64,000 bases of DNA from Siphonodentalium dalli (lineage: Eukaryota; Mollusca; Scaphopoda; Gadilida; Siphonodentaliidae), in contig CP136063.1 of NCBI GenBank assembly GCA_032622095.1, positions 278,869,426 through 278,933,425 on the forward strand, read 5' to 3'. The notes beneath the pieces are model-generated. The model saw only the letters and a list, made by a program, of their open reading frames with translations. It was not told where the DNA came from and searched no databases. This document shows positions 15,801 to 29,650 of the stretch, piece by piece (position 1 is the stretch's first letter; each line of letters begins with the position of its first letter). Both the position numbers and the translations under genes were made by a program.

Positions 15801-18800
15801 CAACATACTATACAGACGAGTCAAACTCAATACAACATACTATACACAGACGAGTCAAACTCAATACAACATACTATACACAGACGAGTCAAACTCAATA
15901 CAACATACTATACACAGACGAGTCAAACTCAATCCAACATACTATACACAGACGAGTCAAACTCAATCCAATATACTATACACAGACGAGTCAAACTCAA
16001 TACAACATACTATACACAGACGAGTCAAACTCAATCCAACATACTATACACAGACGAGTCAAACTCAATACAACATACTATACACAGACGAGTCAAACTC
16101 AATACAACATACTATACACTGACGAGTCAAACTCAATACAACATACTATACACAGACGAGTCAAACTCAATCCAACATACTATACACAGACGAGTCAAAC
16201 TCAATCCAACATACTATACACAGACGAGTCAAACTCAATACAACATACTATACACAGACGAGTCAAACTCAATACAATATACTATACACAGACGAGTCAA
16301 ACTCAATCCAATATACTATACACAGACGAGTCAAACTCAATCCAATATACTATACACAGACGAGTCAAACTCAATCCAACATACTATACACAGACGAGTC
16401 AAACTCAATCCAATATACTATACACAGACGAGTCAAACTCAATCCAACATACTATACACAGACGAGTCAAACTCAATCCAATATACTATACACAGACGAG
16501 TCAAACTCAATCCAACATACTATACACAGACGAGTCAAACTCAATCCAATATACTATACACAGACGAGTCAAACTCAATACAACATACTATACACAGACG
16601 AGTCAAACTCAATCCAATATACTATACACAGACGAGTCAAACTCAATACAACATACTATACACAGACGAGTCAAACTCAATCCAACATACTATACACAGA
16701 CGAGTCAAACTCAATACAACATACTATACACAGACGAGTTAAACTCAATCCAACATACTATACACAGACGAGTCAAACTCAATCCAATATACTATACACA
16801 GACGAGTCAAACTCAATACAATATACTATACACAGACGAGTCAAACTCAATCCAATATACTATACACAGACGAGTCAAACTCAATCCAATATACTATACA
16901 CAGACGAGTCAAACTCAATACAACATACTATACACAGACGAGTCAAACTCAATCCAACATACTATACACAGACGAGTCAAACTCAATACAACATACTATA
17001 CACAGACGAGTTAAACTCAATCCAACATACTATACACAGACGAGTCAAACTCAATCCAACATACTATACACAGACGAGTCAAACTCAATCCAATATACTA
17101 TACACAGACGAGTCAAACTCAATACAATATACTATACACAGACGAGTAAAACTCAATCCAACATACTATACACAGACGAGTCAAACTCAATCCAATATAC
17201 TATACACAGACGAGTCATACTCAATCCAATATACTATACACAGACGAGTCAAACTCAATCCAATATACTATACACAGACGAGTCAAACTCAATCCAATAT
17301 ACTATACACAGACGAGTCAAACTCAATCTAATATACTATACACAGACGAGTCAAACTCAATACAACATACTATACACAGACGAGTCAAACTCAATCCAAT
17401 ATACTATACACAGACGAGTCAAACTCAATACAACATACTATACACAGACGAGTCAAACTCAATCCAACATACTATACACAGACGAGTCAAACTCAATACA
17501 ACATACTATACACAGACGAGTTAAACTCAATCCAACATACTATACACAGACGAGTCAAACTCAATCCAACATACTATACACAGACGAGTCAAACTCAATC
17601 CAACATACTATACACAGACGAGTCAAACTCAATACAATATACTATACACAGACGAGTCAAACTCAATCCAACATACTATACACAGACGAGTCAAACTCAA
17701 TCCAACATACTATACACAGACGAGTCAAACTCAATCCAACATACTATACACAGACGAGTTAAACTCAATCCAACATACTATACACAGACGAGTTAAACTC
17801 AATCCAACATACTATACACAGACGAGTTAAACTCAATACAATATACTATACACAGACGAGTCAAACTCAATCCAACATACTATACACAGACGAGTTAAAC
17901 TCAATCCAACATACTATACACAGACGAGTTAAACTCAATCCAACATACTATACACAGACGAGTCAAACTCAATCCAACATACTATACACAGACGAGTCAA
18001 ACTCAATACAATATACTATACACAGACGAGTCAAACTCAATCCAACATACTATACACAGACGAGTCAAACTCAATCCAACATACTATACACAGACGAGTC
18101 AAACTCAATCCAACATACTATACACAGACGAGTCAAACTCAATCCAATATACTATACACAGACGAGTCAAACTCAATACAACATACTATACACAGACGAG
18201 TCAAACTCAATCCAACATACTATACACAGACGAGTCAAACTCAATCCAATATACTATACACAGACGAGTCAAACTCAATACAACATACTATACACAGACG
18301 AGTCAAACTCAATCCAATATACTATACACAGACGAGTCAAACTCAATCCAACATACTATACACAGACGAGTCAAACTCAATCCAACATACTATACACAGA
18401 CGAGTCAAACTCAATCCAATATACTATACACAGACGAGTCAAACTCAATCCAATATACTATACACAGACGAGTCAAACTCAATACAATATACTATACACA
18501 GACGAGTCAAACTCAATACAACATACTATACACAGACGAGTCAAACTCAATCCAATATACTATACACAGACGAGTCAAACTCAATCCAATATACTATACA
18601 CAGACGAGTCAAACTCAATCCAATATACTATACACAGACGAGTCAAACTCAATCCAACATACTATACACAGACGAGTCAAACTCAATCCAACATACTATA
18701 CACAGACGAGTCAAACTCAATCCAATATACTATACACAGACGAGTCAAACTCAATCCAATATACTATACACAGACGAGTCAAACTCAATACAATATACTA

Positions 18801-21800
18801 TACACAGACGAGTCAAACTCAATCCAATATAATATACACAGACGAGTCAAACTCAATCCAATATACTATACACAGACGAGTCAAACTCAATACAACATAC
18901 TATACACAGACGAGTCAAACTCAATCCAACATACTATACACAGACGAGTCAAACTCAATCCAACATACTATACACAGACGAGTCAAACTCAATACAACAT
19001 ACTATACACAGACGAGTCAAACTCAATCCAACATACTATACACAGACGAGTCAAACTCAATCCAATATACTATACACAGACGAGTCAAACTCAATCCAAT
19101 ATACTATACACAGACGAGTCAAACTCAATCCAACATACTATACACAGACGAGTCAAACTCAATCCAATATACTATACACAGACGAGTCAAACTCAATCCA
19201 ACATACTATACACAGACGAGTCAAACTCAATCCAACATACTATACACAGACGAGTCAATCTCAATCCAATATACTATACACATACGAGTCAAACTCAATC
19301 CAATATACTATACACAGACGAATCAAACTCAATACAACATACTATACACAGACGAGTCAAACTCAATCCAATATACTATACACAGACGAGTCAAACTCAA
19401 TACAACATACTATACACAGACGAGTCAAACTCAATACAATATACTATACACAGACGAGTCAAACTCAATACAATATACTATACACAGACGAGTCAAACTC
19501 AATCCAATATACTATACACAGACGAGTCAAACTCAATACAATATACTATACACAGACGAGTCAAACTCAATCCAACATACTATACACAGACGAGTCAAAC
19601 TCAATCCAACATACTATACACAGACGAGTCAAACTCAATACAACATACTATACACAGACGAGTTAAACTCAATCCAATATACTATACACAGACGAGTCAA
19701 ACTCAATCCAATATACTATACACAGACGAGTCAAACTCAATCCAACATACTATACACAGACGAGTGAAACTCAATACAATATACTATACACAGACGAGTC
19801 AAACTCAATCCAACATACTATACACAGACGAGTCAAACTCAATACAATATACTATACACAGACGAGTCAAACTCAATACAATATACTATACACAGACGAG
19901 TCAAACTCAATCCAACATACTATACACAGACGAGTCAAACTCAATCCAACATACTATACACAGACGAGTCAAACTCAATCCAACATACTATACACAGACG
20001 AGTCAAACTCAATCCAATATACTATACACAGACGAGTCAAACTCAATACAACATACTATACACAGACGAGTCAAACTCAATCCAATATACTATACACAGA
20101 CGAGTCAAACTCAATACAACATACTATACACAGACGAGTCAAACACAATCCAATATACTATACACAGACGAGTCAAACTCAATACAACATACTATACACA
20201 GACGAGTCAAACACAATCCAATATACTATACACAGACGAGTCAAACTCAATCCAACATACTATACACAGACGAGTCAAACTCAATCCAATATACTATACA
20301 CAGACGAGTCAAACTCAATCCAACATACTATACACAGACGAGTCAAACTCAATCCAATATACTATACACAGACGAGTCAAACTCAATCCAATATACTATA
20401 CACAGACGAGTCAAACTCAATACAACATACTATACACAGACGAGTCAAACACAATCCAATATACTATACACAGACGAGTCAAACTCAATCCAACATACTA
20501 TACACAGACGAGTCAAACTCAATCCAACATACTATACACAGACGAGTCAAACTCAATCCAACATACTATACACAGACGAGTCAAACTCAATCCAATATAC
20601 TATACACAGACGAGTCAAACTCAATCCAATATACTATACACAGACGAGTCAAACTCAATCCAATATACTATACACAGACGAGTCAAACGCAATCCAACAT
20701 ACTATACACAGACGAGTCAAACTCAATCCAATATACTATACACAGACGAGTCAAACTCAATCCAATATACTATACACAGACGAGTCAAACTCAATACAAC
20801 ATACTATACACAGACGAGTCAAACACAATCCAATATACTATACACAGACGAGTCAAACTCAATCCAACATACTATACACAGACGAGTCAAACTCAATCCA
20901 ATATACTATACACAGACGAGTCAAACTCAATCCAACATACTATACACAGACGAGTCAAACTCAATCCAATATACTATACACAGACGAGTCAAACTCAATC
21001 CAACATACTATACACAGACGTGTCAAACTCAATCCAATATACTATACACAGACGAGTCAAACTCAATACAACATACTATACACAGACGAGTCAAACTCAA
21101 TCCAATATACTATACACAGACGAGTCAAACTCAATCCAACATACTATACACAGACGAGTCAAACTCAATCCAACATACTATACACAGACGAGTCAAACTC
21201 AATCCAACATACTATACACAGACGAGTCAAACGCAATCCAACATACTATACACAGACGAGTCAAACTCAATCCAATATACTATACACAGACGAGTCAAAC
21301 TCAATCCAACATACTATACACAGACGAGTCAAACTCAATCCAACATACTATACACAGACGAGTCAAACTCAATCCAACATACTATACACAGACGAGTCAA
21401 ACTCAATCCAACATACTATACACAGACGAGTCAAACTCAATCCAACATACTATACACAGACGAGTCAAACTCAATACAACATACTATACACAGACGAGTC
21501 AAACTCAATACAATATACTATACACAGACGAGTCAAACTCAATCCAACATACTATACACATACGAGTCAAACTCAATCCAATATACTATACACAGACGAG
21601 TCAAACTCAATCCAACATACTATACACAGACGAGTCAAACTCAATCCAATATACTATACACAGACGAGTCAAACTCAATCCAACATACTATACACAGACG
21701 AGTCAAACTCAATCCAATATACTATACACAGACGAGTCAAACTCAATCCAACATACTATACACATACGAGTCAAACTCAATCCAATATACTATACACAGA

Positions 21801-23025
21801 CGAGTCAAACTCAATCCAACATACTATACACAGACGAGTCAAACTCAATCCAATATACTATACACAGACGAGTCAAACTCAATCCAACATACTATACACA
21901 GACGAGTCAAACTCAATCCAACATACTATACACAGACGAGTCAAACTCAATCCAACATACTGTACACAGACGAGTCAAACTCAATCCAATATACTATACA
22001 CAGACGAGTCAAACTCAATCCAACATACTATACACATACGAGTCAAACTCAATCCAATATACTATACACAGACGAGTCAAACTCAATCCAACATACTATA
22101 CACAGACGAGTCAAACTCAATCCAACATACTATACACAGACGAGTCAAACTCAATCCAATATACTATACACAGACGAGTCAAACTCAATCCAACATACTA
22201 TACACAGACGAGTCAAACTCAATCCAATATACTATACACAGACGAGTCAAACTCAATCCAACATACTATACACAGACGAGTCAAACTCAATCCAATATAC
22301 TATACACAGACGAGTCAAACTCAATCCAATATACTATACACAGACGAGTCAAACTCAATCCAATATACTATACACAGACGATTCAAACTCAATACAACAT
22401 AATATACACAGACGAGTCAAACTCAATCCAACATACTATACACAGACGAGTCAAACTCAATCCAACATACTATACACAGACGAGTCAAACTCAATCCAAT
22501 ATACTATACACAGACGAGTCAAACTCAATCCAACATACTATACACAGACGAGTCGAACTCAATCCAACATACTATACACAGACGAGTCAAACTCAATCCA
22601 ATATACTATACACAGACGAGTCAAACTCAATCCAATATACTATACACAGACGAGTCAAACTCAATCCAACATACTATACACAGACGAGTCAAACTCAATC
22701 CAATATACTATACACAGACGAGTCAAACTCAATACAACATACTATACACAGACGAGTCAAACTCAATCCAACATACTATACACAGACGAGTCAAACTCAA
22801 TCCAACATACTATACACAGACGAGTCAAACTCAATCCAATATACTATACACAGACGAGTCAAACTCAATCCAACATACTATACACAGACGAGTCAAACTC
22901 AATCCAATATACTATACACAGACGAGTCAAACTCAATCCAACATACTATACACAGACGAGTCAAACTCAATCCAATATACTATACACAGACGAGTCAAAC
23001 TCAATCCAATATACTATACACAGAC

Positions 23026-23264
23026 AAGTCAAACTCAATCCAACATACTATACACAGACGAGTCAAACTCAATCCAATATACTATACACAGACGAGTCAA
23101 ACTCAATCCAATATACTATACACAGACAAGTCAAACTCAATCCAACATACTATACACAGACGAGTCAAACTCAATCCAACATACTATACACAGACGAGTC
23201 AAACTCAATCCAATATACTATACACAGACAAGTCAAACTCAATACAACATACTATACACAGACG
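23026..23264 (+). repeat. 102-bp trimeric higher-order repeat in the satellite
   Basis: A rare G-to-A change (CAGACAAGTC) occurs at 23026, 23128 and 23230, exactly 102 bp apart. The two monomers between them match in order. It is a short three-monomer register in the right part of the array. Confidence 0.85.
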
Positions 23265-26200
23265 AGTCAAACTCAATACAACATACTATACACAGACGAG
23301 TCAAACTCAATCCAACATACTATACACAGACGAGTCAAACTCAATCCAACATACTATACACAGACGAGTCAAACTCAATCCAACATACTATACACAGACG
23401 AGTCAAACTCAATCCAATATACTATACACAGACGAGTCAAACTCAATCCAACATACTATACACAGACGAGTCAAACTCAATCCAACATACTATACACAGA
23501 CGAGTCAAACTCAATCCAATATACTATACACAGACGAGTCAAACTCAATCCAACATACTATACACAGACGAGTCAAACTCAATCCAATATACTATACACA
23601 GACGAGTCAAACTCAATACAATATACTATACACAGACGAGTCAAACTCAATACAACATACTATACACAGACGAGTCAAACTCAATCCAATATACTATACA
23701 CATACGAGTCAAACTCAATCCAATATACTATACACATACGAGTCAAACTCAATCCAACATACTATACACAGACGAGTCAAACTCAATCCAACATACTATA
23801 CACAGACGAGTCAAACTCAATCCAACATACTATACACAGACGAGTCAAACTCAATCCAACATACTATACACAGACGAGTCAAACTCAATACAACATACTA
23901 TACACAGACGAGTCAAACTCAATCCAATATACTATACACAGACGAGTCAAACTCAATCCAACATACTATACACAGACGAGTCAAACTCAATCCAATATAC
24001 TATACACAGACGAGTCAAACTCAATCCAATATATTATACACAGACGAGTCAAACTCAATCCAATATACTATACACAGACGAGTCAAACTCAATCCAACAT
24101 ACTATACACAGACGAGTCAAACTCAATCCAACATACTATACACAGACGAGTCAAACTCAATACAACATACTATACACATACGAGTCAAACTCAATCCAAT
24201 ATACTATACACAGACGAGTCAAACTCAATCCAATATACTATACACAGACGAGTCAAACTCAATACAACATACTATACTCAGACGAGTCAAACTCAATACA
24301 ACATACTATACTCAGACGAGTCAAACTCAATCCAACATACTATACACATACGAGTCAAACTCAATCCAACATACTATACAGACGAGTCAAACTCAATCCA
24401 ACATACTATACAGACGAGTCAAACTCAATCCAATATACTATACACAGACGAGTCAAACTCAATCCAACATACTATACACAGACGAGTCAAACTCAATCCA
24501 ACATACTATACACAGACGAGTTAAACTCAATCCAACATACTATACACAGACGAGTCAAACTCAATCCAACCTACTATACACAGACGAGTCAAACTCAATC
24601 CAACATACTATACACAGACGAGTCAAACTCAATCCAACATACTATACACAGACGAGTTAAACTCAATCCAACATACTATACACAGACGAGTCAAACTCAA
24701 TCCAACCTACTATACACAGACGAGTCAAACTCAATCCAACATACTATACACAGACGAGTCAAACTCAATCCAATATACTATACACAGACGAGTCAAACTC
24801 AATCCAACATACTATACACAGACGAGTCAAACTCAATCCAACATACTATACACAGACGAGTCAAACTCAATCCAACATACTATACACAGACGAGTTAAAC
24901 TCAATCCAACATACTATACACAGACGAGTCAAACTCAATACAACATACTATACACAGACGAGTCAAACTCAATCCAACATACTATACACAGACGAGTCAA
25001 ACTCAATCCAACATACTATACACAGACGAGTCAAACTCAATCCAATATACTATACACAGACGAGTCAAACTCAATCCAATATACTATACACAGACGAGTC
25101 AAACTCAATCCAACATACTGTACACAGACGAGTCAAACTCAATCCAACATACTATACACAGACGAGTCAAACTCAATCCAACATACTATACACAGACGAG
25201 TCAAACTCAATCCAACAAACTATACACAGACGAGTCAAACTCAATCCAATATACTATACACAGACGAGTCAAACTCAATCCAATATACTATACACAGACG
25301 AGTCAAACTCAATCCAATATACTATACACAGACGAGTCAAACTCAATACAATATACTATACACATACGAGTCAAACTCAATACAATATACTATACACAGA
25401 CGAGTCAAACTCAATCCAACATACTATACACAGACGAGTCAAACTCAATCCAACATACTATACACAGACGAGTCAAACTCAATCCAACATACTATACACA
25501 GACGAGTCAAACTCAATCCAACATACTATACACAGACGAGTCAAACTCAATCCAATATACTATACACAGACGAGTCAAACTCAATCCAACATACTATACA
25601 CAGACGAGTCAAACTCAATCCAACATACTATACACAGACGAGTCAAACTCAATCCAATATACTATACACAGACGAGTCAAACTCAATCCAACATACTATA
25701 CACAGACGAGTCAAACTCAATCCAACATACTATACACAGACGAGTCAAACTCAATACAATATACTATACACAGACGAGTCAAACTCAATCCAACATACTA
25801 TACACAGACGAGTCAAACTCAATCCAACATACTATACACAGACGAGTCAAACTCAATCCAACATACTATACACAGACGAGTCAAACTCAATCCAACATAC
25901 TATACACAGACGAGTCAAACTCAATCCAACATACTATACACAGACGAGTCAAACTCAATCCAATATACTATACACAGACGAGTCAAACTCAATCCAATAT
26001 ACTATACACAGACGAGTCAAACTCAATCCAACATACTATACACAGACGAGTCAAACTCAATCCAACATACTATACACAGACGAGTCAAACTCAATCCAAT
26101 ATACTATACACAGACGAGTCAAACTCAATCCAACATACTATACACAGACGAGTCAAACTCAATACAATATACTATACACAGACGAGTCAAACTCAATCCA

Positions 26201-27435
26201 ACATACTATACACAGACGAGTCAAACTCAATCCAACATACTATACACAGACGAGTAAAACTCAATCCAACATACTATACACAGACGAGTCAAACTCAATA
26301 CAACATACTATACACAGACGAGTCAAACTCAATCCAATATACTATACACAGACGAGTCAAACTCAATACAATATACTATACACAGACGAGTCAAACTCAA
26401 TCCAATATACTATACACAGACGAGTCAAACTCAATACAATATACTATACACAGACGAGTCAAACTCAATCCAACATACTATACACAGACGAGTCAAACTC
26501 AATCCAATATACTATACACAGACGAGTCAAACTCAATCCAACATACTATACACAGACGAGTCAAACTCAATACAATATACTATACACAGACGAGTCAAAC
26601 TCAATCCAACATACTATACACAGACGAGTCAAACTCAATCCAACATACTATACACAGACGAGTAAAACTCAATCCAACATACTATACACAGACGAGTCAA
26701 ACTCAATACAACATACTATACACAGACGAGTCAAACTCAATCCAATATACTATACACAGACGAGTCAAACTCAATACAATATACTATACACAGACGAGTC
26801 AAACTCAATCCAACATACTATACACAGACGAGTCAAACTCAATCCAACATACTATACACAGACGAGTCAAACTCAATCCAACATACTATACACAGACGAG
26901 TCAAACTCAATCCAACATACTATACACAGACGAGTCAAACTCAATACAACATACTATACACAGACGAGTCAAACTCAATACAATATACTATACACAGACG
27001 AGTTAAACTCAATCCAATATACTATACACAGACGAGTCAAACTCAATCCAACATACTATACACAGACGAGTTAAACTCAATCCAACATACTATACACAGA
27101 CGAGTCAAACTCAATCCAATATACTATACACAGACGAGTCAAACTCAATCCAATATACTATACACAGACGAGTCAAACTCAATCCAACATACTATACACA
27201 GACGATTCAAACACAATCCAATATACTATACACAGACGAGTCAAACTCAATACAACATACTATACACAGACGAGTCAAACTCAATCCAATATACTATACA
27301 CAGAGCAGTCAAACTCAATACAATATACTATACACAGACGAGTCAAACACAATCCAATATGCTTTTGGGTATTTCAAATAGACAAAAATAGATGACCATG
27401 TGATCATTTATTCAAGTACAAGAAGATACGTTTCG

Positions 27436-27504
27436 CAAATTTTATAGTGAACATCTAACAAATTTTATAGTGAACATCTAACAAATTTTATAGTGAACAT
27501 CTAA
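27436..27504 (+). repeat. Three tandem copies of a 23-bp unit beside the satellite edge
   Basis: The 23-bp unit starting CAAATTTTATAGTG is repeated three times without change, followed by a partial fourth (CAAATT). It lies 75 bp outside the end of the 34-bp array and is unrelated to it in sequence. Confidence 0.95.
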
Positions 27505-27842
27505 CAAATTCTTTGCACTTGGACACATGAACACGACGGTAGAGGGTGGGGGTGATTGGCAGGCGTTTTAATCTGATCTGAAATGAACATTTTTTCAACA
27601 ATAACTATTAAACGTTGTTTTTCAACAATAAGAAAGTTCCTACCGGGAACAAACAATATTGGAAAATTCATATTGTGCAAATAGTTTCATATTACACAAA
27701 ATTAAATTTCCTAACAGTATTTATTAATCCAAGAGATGAAAATTTTATGTAGGAAAAAGAGAAATTCGATATTACACACCCCAGATCGCGAATGAAGCTA
27801 TCTAACCATGAGTCCACAACCATGTGTATCCACCATATTAGT
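27505..27842. other. No gene seen
   Basis: AT-rich unique-looking sequence with short homopolymers and no convincing open frame. I see nothing that can be named. Confidence 0.6.
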
Positions 27843-27872
27843 TTAACCCTTTACCCAACAGAAGGGCCCTGT

Positions 27873-27941
27873 GCCAATGCATTCTCTTATATATGCGAGT
27901 CGACCATAGGTCGCCTCGCATATATAAGAGAATGCATTGGC
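27873..27941 (+). repeat. 69-bp near-perfect palindrome, copy A
   Basis: The arms run from GCCAATGCATTCTC to its reverse complement GAGAATGCATTGGC. They total about 33 bp each with one mismatch around a 3-nt centre (CCATAGG). It can form a cruciform or hairpin. Confidence 0.97.
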
Positions 27942-28021
27942 TTAACACATTAAAAATTATAAAATTGTTAAAGAATGTAAGAAAAAATGGTAAAAAGTGT
28001 TAAAAAAAAGTTTTATTTTAG

Positions 28022-28090
28022 GCCAATGCATTCTCTTATATATGCGAGGCGACCTATGGTCGACTCGCATATATAAGAGAATGCATTGGC
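28022..28090 (-). repeat. 69-bp near-perfect palindrome, copy B (inverted relative to A)
   Basis: Same palindrome as copy A. The asymmetric centre reads GGCGACCTATGGTCGAC, so it is in the opposite orientation to A. Confidence 0.97.
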
Positions 28091-28243
28091 ACGGGGCATA
28101 ACTATAACCATCACAATGTGGTAAATGAGCCGGTTCCAATGATATCCATATTTGTATGGTTTTATTGAGACAGACCCAAGATATTTTAGGCTGTTGAAGC
28201 TTTATTTGGCCGGTTTTGGCCGGTTTGTTGGGTAAAGGGTTAA

Positions 28244-29641
28244 ACATATTTTATTCCCAATATAATTCTATACATTCAAAATAGACAACATCTGCATGCA
28301 ATATATGAAAGATAAAATGGGAAAGGGATTTGGCAGTAAGCCAATAGCTTATTGTGGTCATCTCCATTCGACTGAAATATCCATAGTATTGTGATGGTTG
28401 ACAACAATCAATTGACAGTGTCCACCATATTAAGGTCTAATTTAAACTCACTTCTTGTTGTGTTAATTCTCCTCAGTTTGCATCTGGTTTTACTTTAACT
28501 AACGAATCTTCAATTGAATGTTCTTTCCATGTCTACATGACGCACTATTTATTATGAAGACATCGCGCGTTGCGAACGAAATTATGAATATTCTCTGTGA
28601 AGCGTAGGTGTGTGCCCACGTTCTAAATCCGCCGAGTGATTCCTAATGTGATAGTGAACGATGCAAGTTTGATGGAACATTGGAGTAAATGAATGTTCGA
28701 TTGTCGAGCTGTCTGGCTAATCGATGCTTATCTTGTATCCCGCGCGCTGATTGCCAAGCTAATTTGTTATAAGCATTCGGCTAAGGATATTCTCCGAACA
28801 AAATTTGAAGTGACCTACATGTACTTAATTGAGTTGCTGAAGGACAACATGATCGAAGAGTGTTTTTCTATATGATATATCTATATTTAGTTATATGATA
28901 AAGAGATACAGGGTTGGGATAAACACAATCTTTAGGTTTTTTGTTTTTTTTAAATATTTACTTGAACAAAGACAAATACATTATGAGAATGGTATATTAC
29001 AGTTCATGGTTGGTAACAAAAACAGTTTTTGTCTAGTTCTTTTTTTTCAGAGACTGTAGAAAGGTAGAAGAAAAAAAATGAGTGTGAAGTGAATGGTTTT
29101 ATGAATGTTGTGTTATTTAGTTATATTAAATGTCCATTTGTTATAGTAATAAATATAATGAAAATGAAATATTGGGTATATGTATTATTTATAATTTGTT
29201 ATTAGTCCCTCATGTTGTTAGGTATATATATGCAATTATATAATGCAATATATTAAAATTGAGGGATTATTAATTAGTGTTAGCATCGAGCTACAATCTT
29301 AAAATTTGGTATATTTACGTAACGTGATTATGTGCATCGTGGATTGGTAGTATATAATTAATTTTAGTCACTATACGATTTAATTAAGTAAGCATACTAT
29401 TATGTAAGTCACATACCACGACACATGTCTGGTCAGCATTCGTGTTTTAAACACAGTTTTTACAATACTTAATACTATTTTCGGAGTACTTGTATGCCAT
29501 ACATGTGCAATGTTATGTACTACATTATCAGCATATATGTAAATGTCTATAATTGCTGTTTAATGCTGTTTAATTGTAATGGTGTAAAAAAATCTTTTGC
29601 TTCTTACTTTGAACACCATATGCGGCCGAATCTGATCTCTG
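28244..29641. other. Long AT-rich stretch without an identifiable gene
   Basis: About 1.4 kb of AT-rich sequence. The only open frame of note is 28693-28875 (+), 60 codons from an ATG. It has no family I recognise and no splice or regulatory support, so I do not call it. No repeats of note were seen. Confidence 0.55.
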
Positions 29642-29650
29642 GTTTCACGT

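Larger units (their letters stand above)
1..27360 (+). repeat. 34-bp satellite array, about 805 monomers, open at the left edge
   Basis: The sequence is a head-to-tail array of a 34-bp unit that begins TACACAGACGAGTC and ends CAACATACTA. All copies have one orientation and there is no interruption. Most variation sits at a few positions of the unit: 7 (G, or C/T giving CACACG/CATACG), 14 (C, or A/T), 24 (C or A), 28 (C or T) and 34 (A or G). Rare 32-bp units lacking one CA occur near 15811, 24378 and 24410. The consensus strand has about 15 A, 10 C, 6 T and 3 G, so it is strongly A+C biased. The array stops abruptly at 27360 inside a monomer, after a few degenerate units. No gene is supported inside it: the consensus lacks stops in all three forward frames and lacks start codons, so the long open frames are expected from composition. 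Function (centromeric, subtelomeric or neutral) cannot be judged from this window. Confidence 0.98.
27843..28243. mobile_element. piggyBac-like non-autonomous element (MITE) with TTAA ends
   Basis: The element is bounded by TTAA on both sides. Its ends form a perfect inverted repeat: GTTTAACCCTTTACCCAACA at 27841-27860 is the exact reverse complement of 28226-28245. TTAA targets and CCC-starting tips are typical of the piggyBac superfamily, so the assignment follows from that knowledge. Inside are two copies of a 69-bp palindrome in opposite orientation (27873-27941 and 28022-28090), separated by 80 bp of AT-rich DNA. There is no transposase frame, so it would need enzyme from elsewhere. The minus-strand 96-codon open frame over it is accidental. 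Partial relatives lie near 55.8 kb and 63.0 kb. Confidence 0.8.

Noticed and set aside
1-27360. CRISPR array
   Set aside because: Repeats are directly adjacent with no unique spacers, the context is eukaryotic and there are no cas genes.
1-27360. Telomeric repeat or CENP-B box
   Set aside because: The monomer has no TTAGGG-type unit and no match to the CENP-B consensus. A chromosomal role cannot be read from the sequence.
27957-28247. 96-codon minus-strand ORF
   Set aside because: It lies within the piggyBac-like MITE. The sequence is palindrome and spacer read as protein.
28693-28875. 60-codon ORF as a gene
   Set aside because: Short, with no family match or splice support. Kept only as a note in the gap entry.
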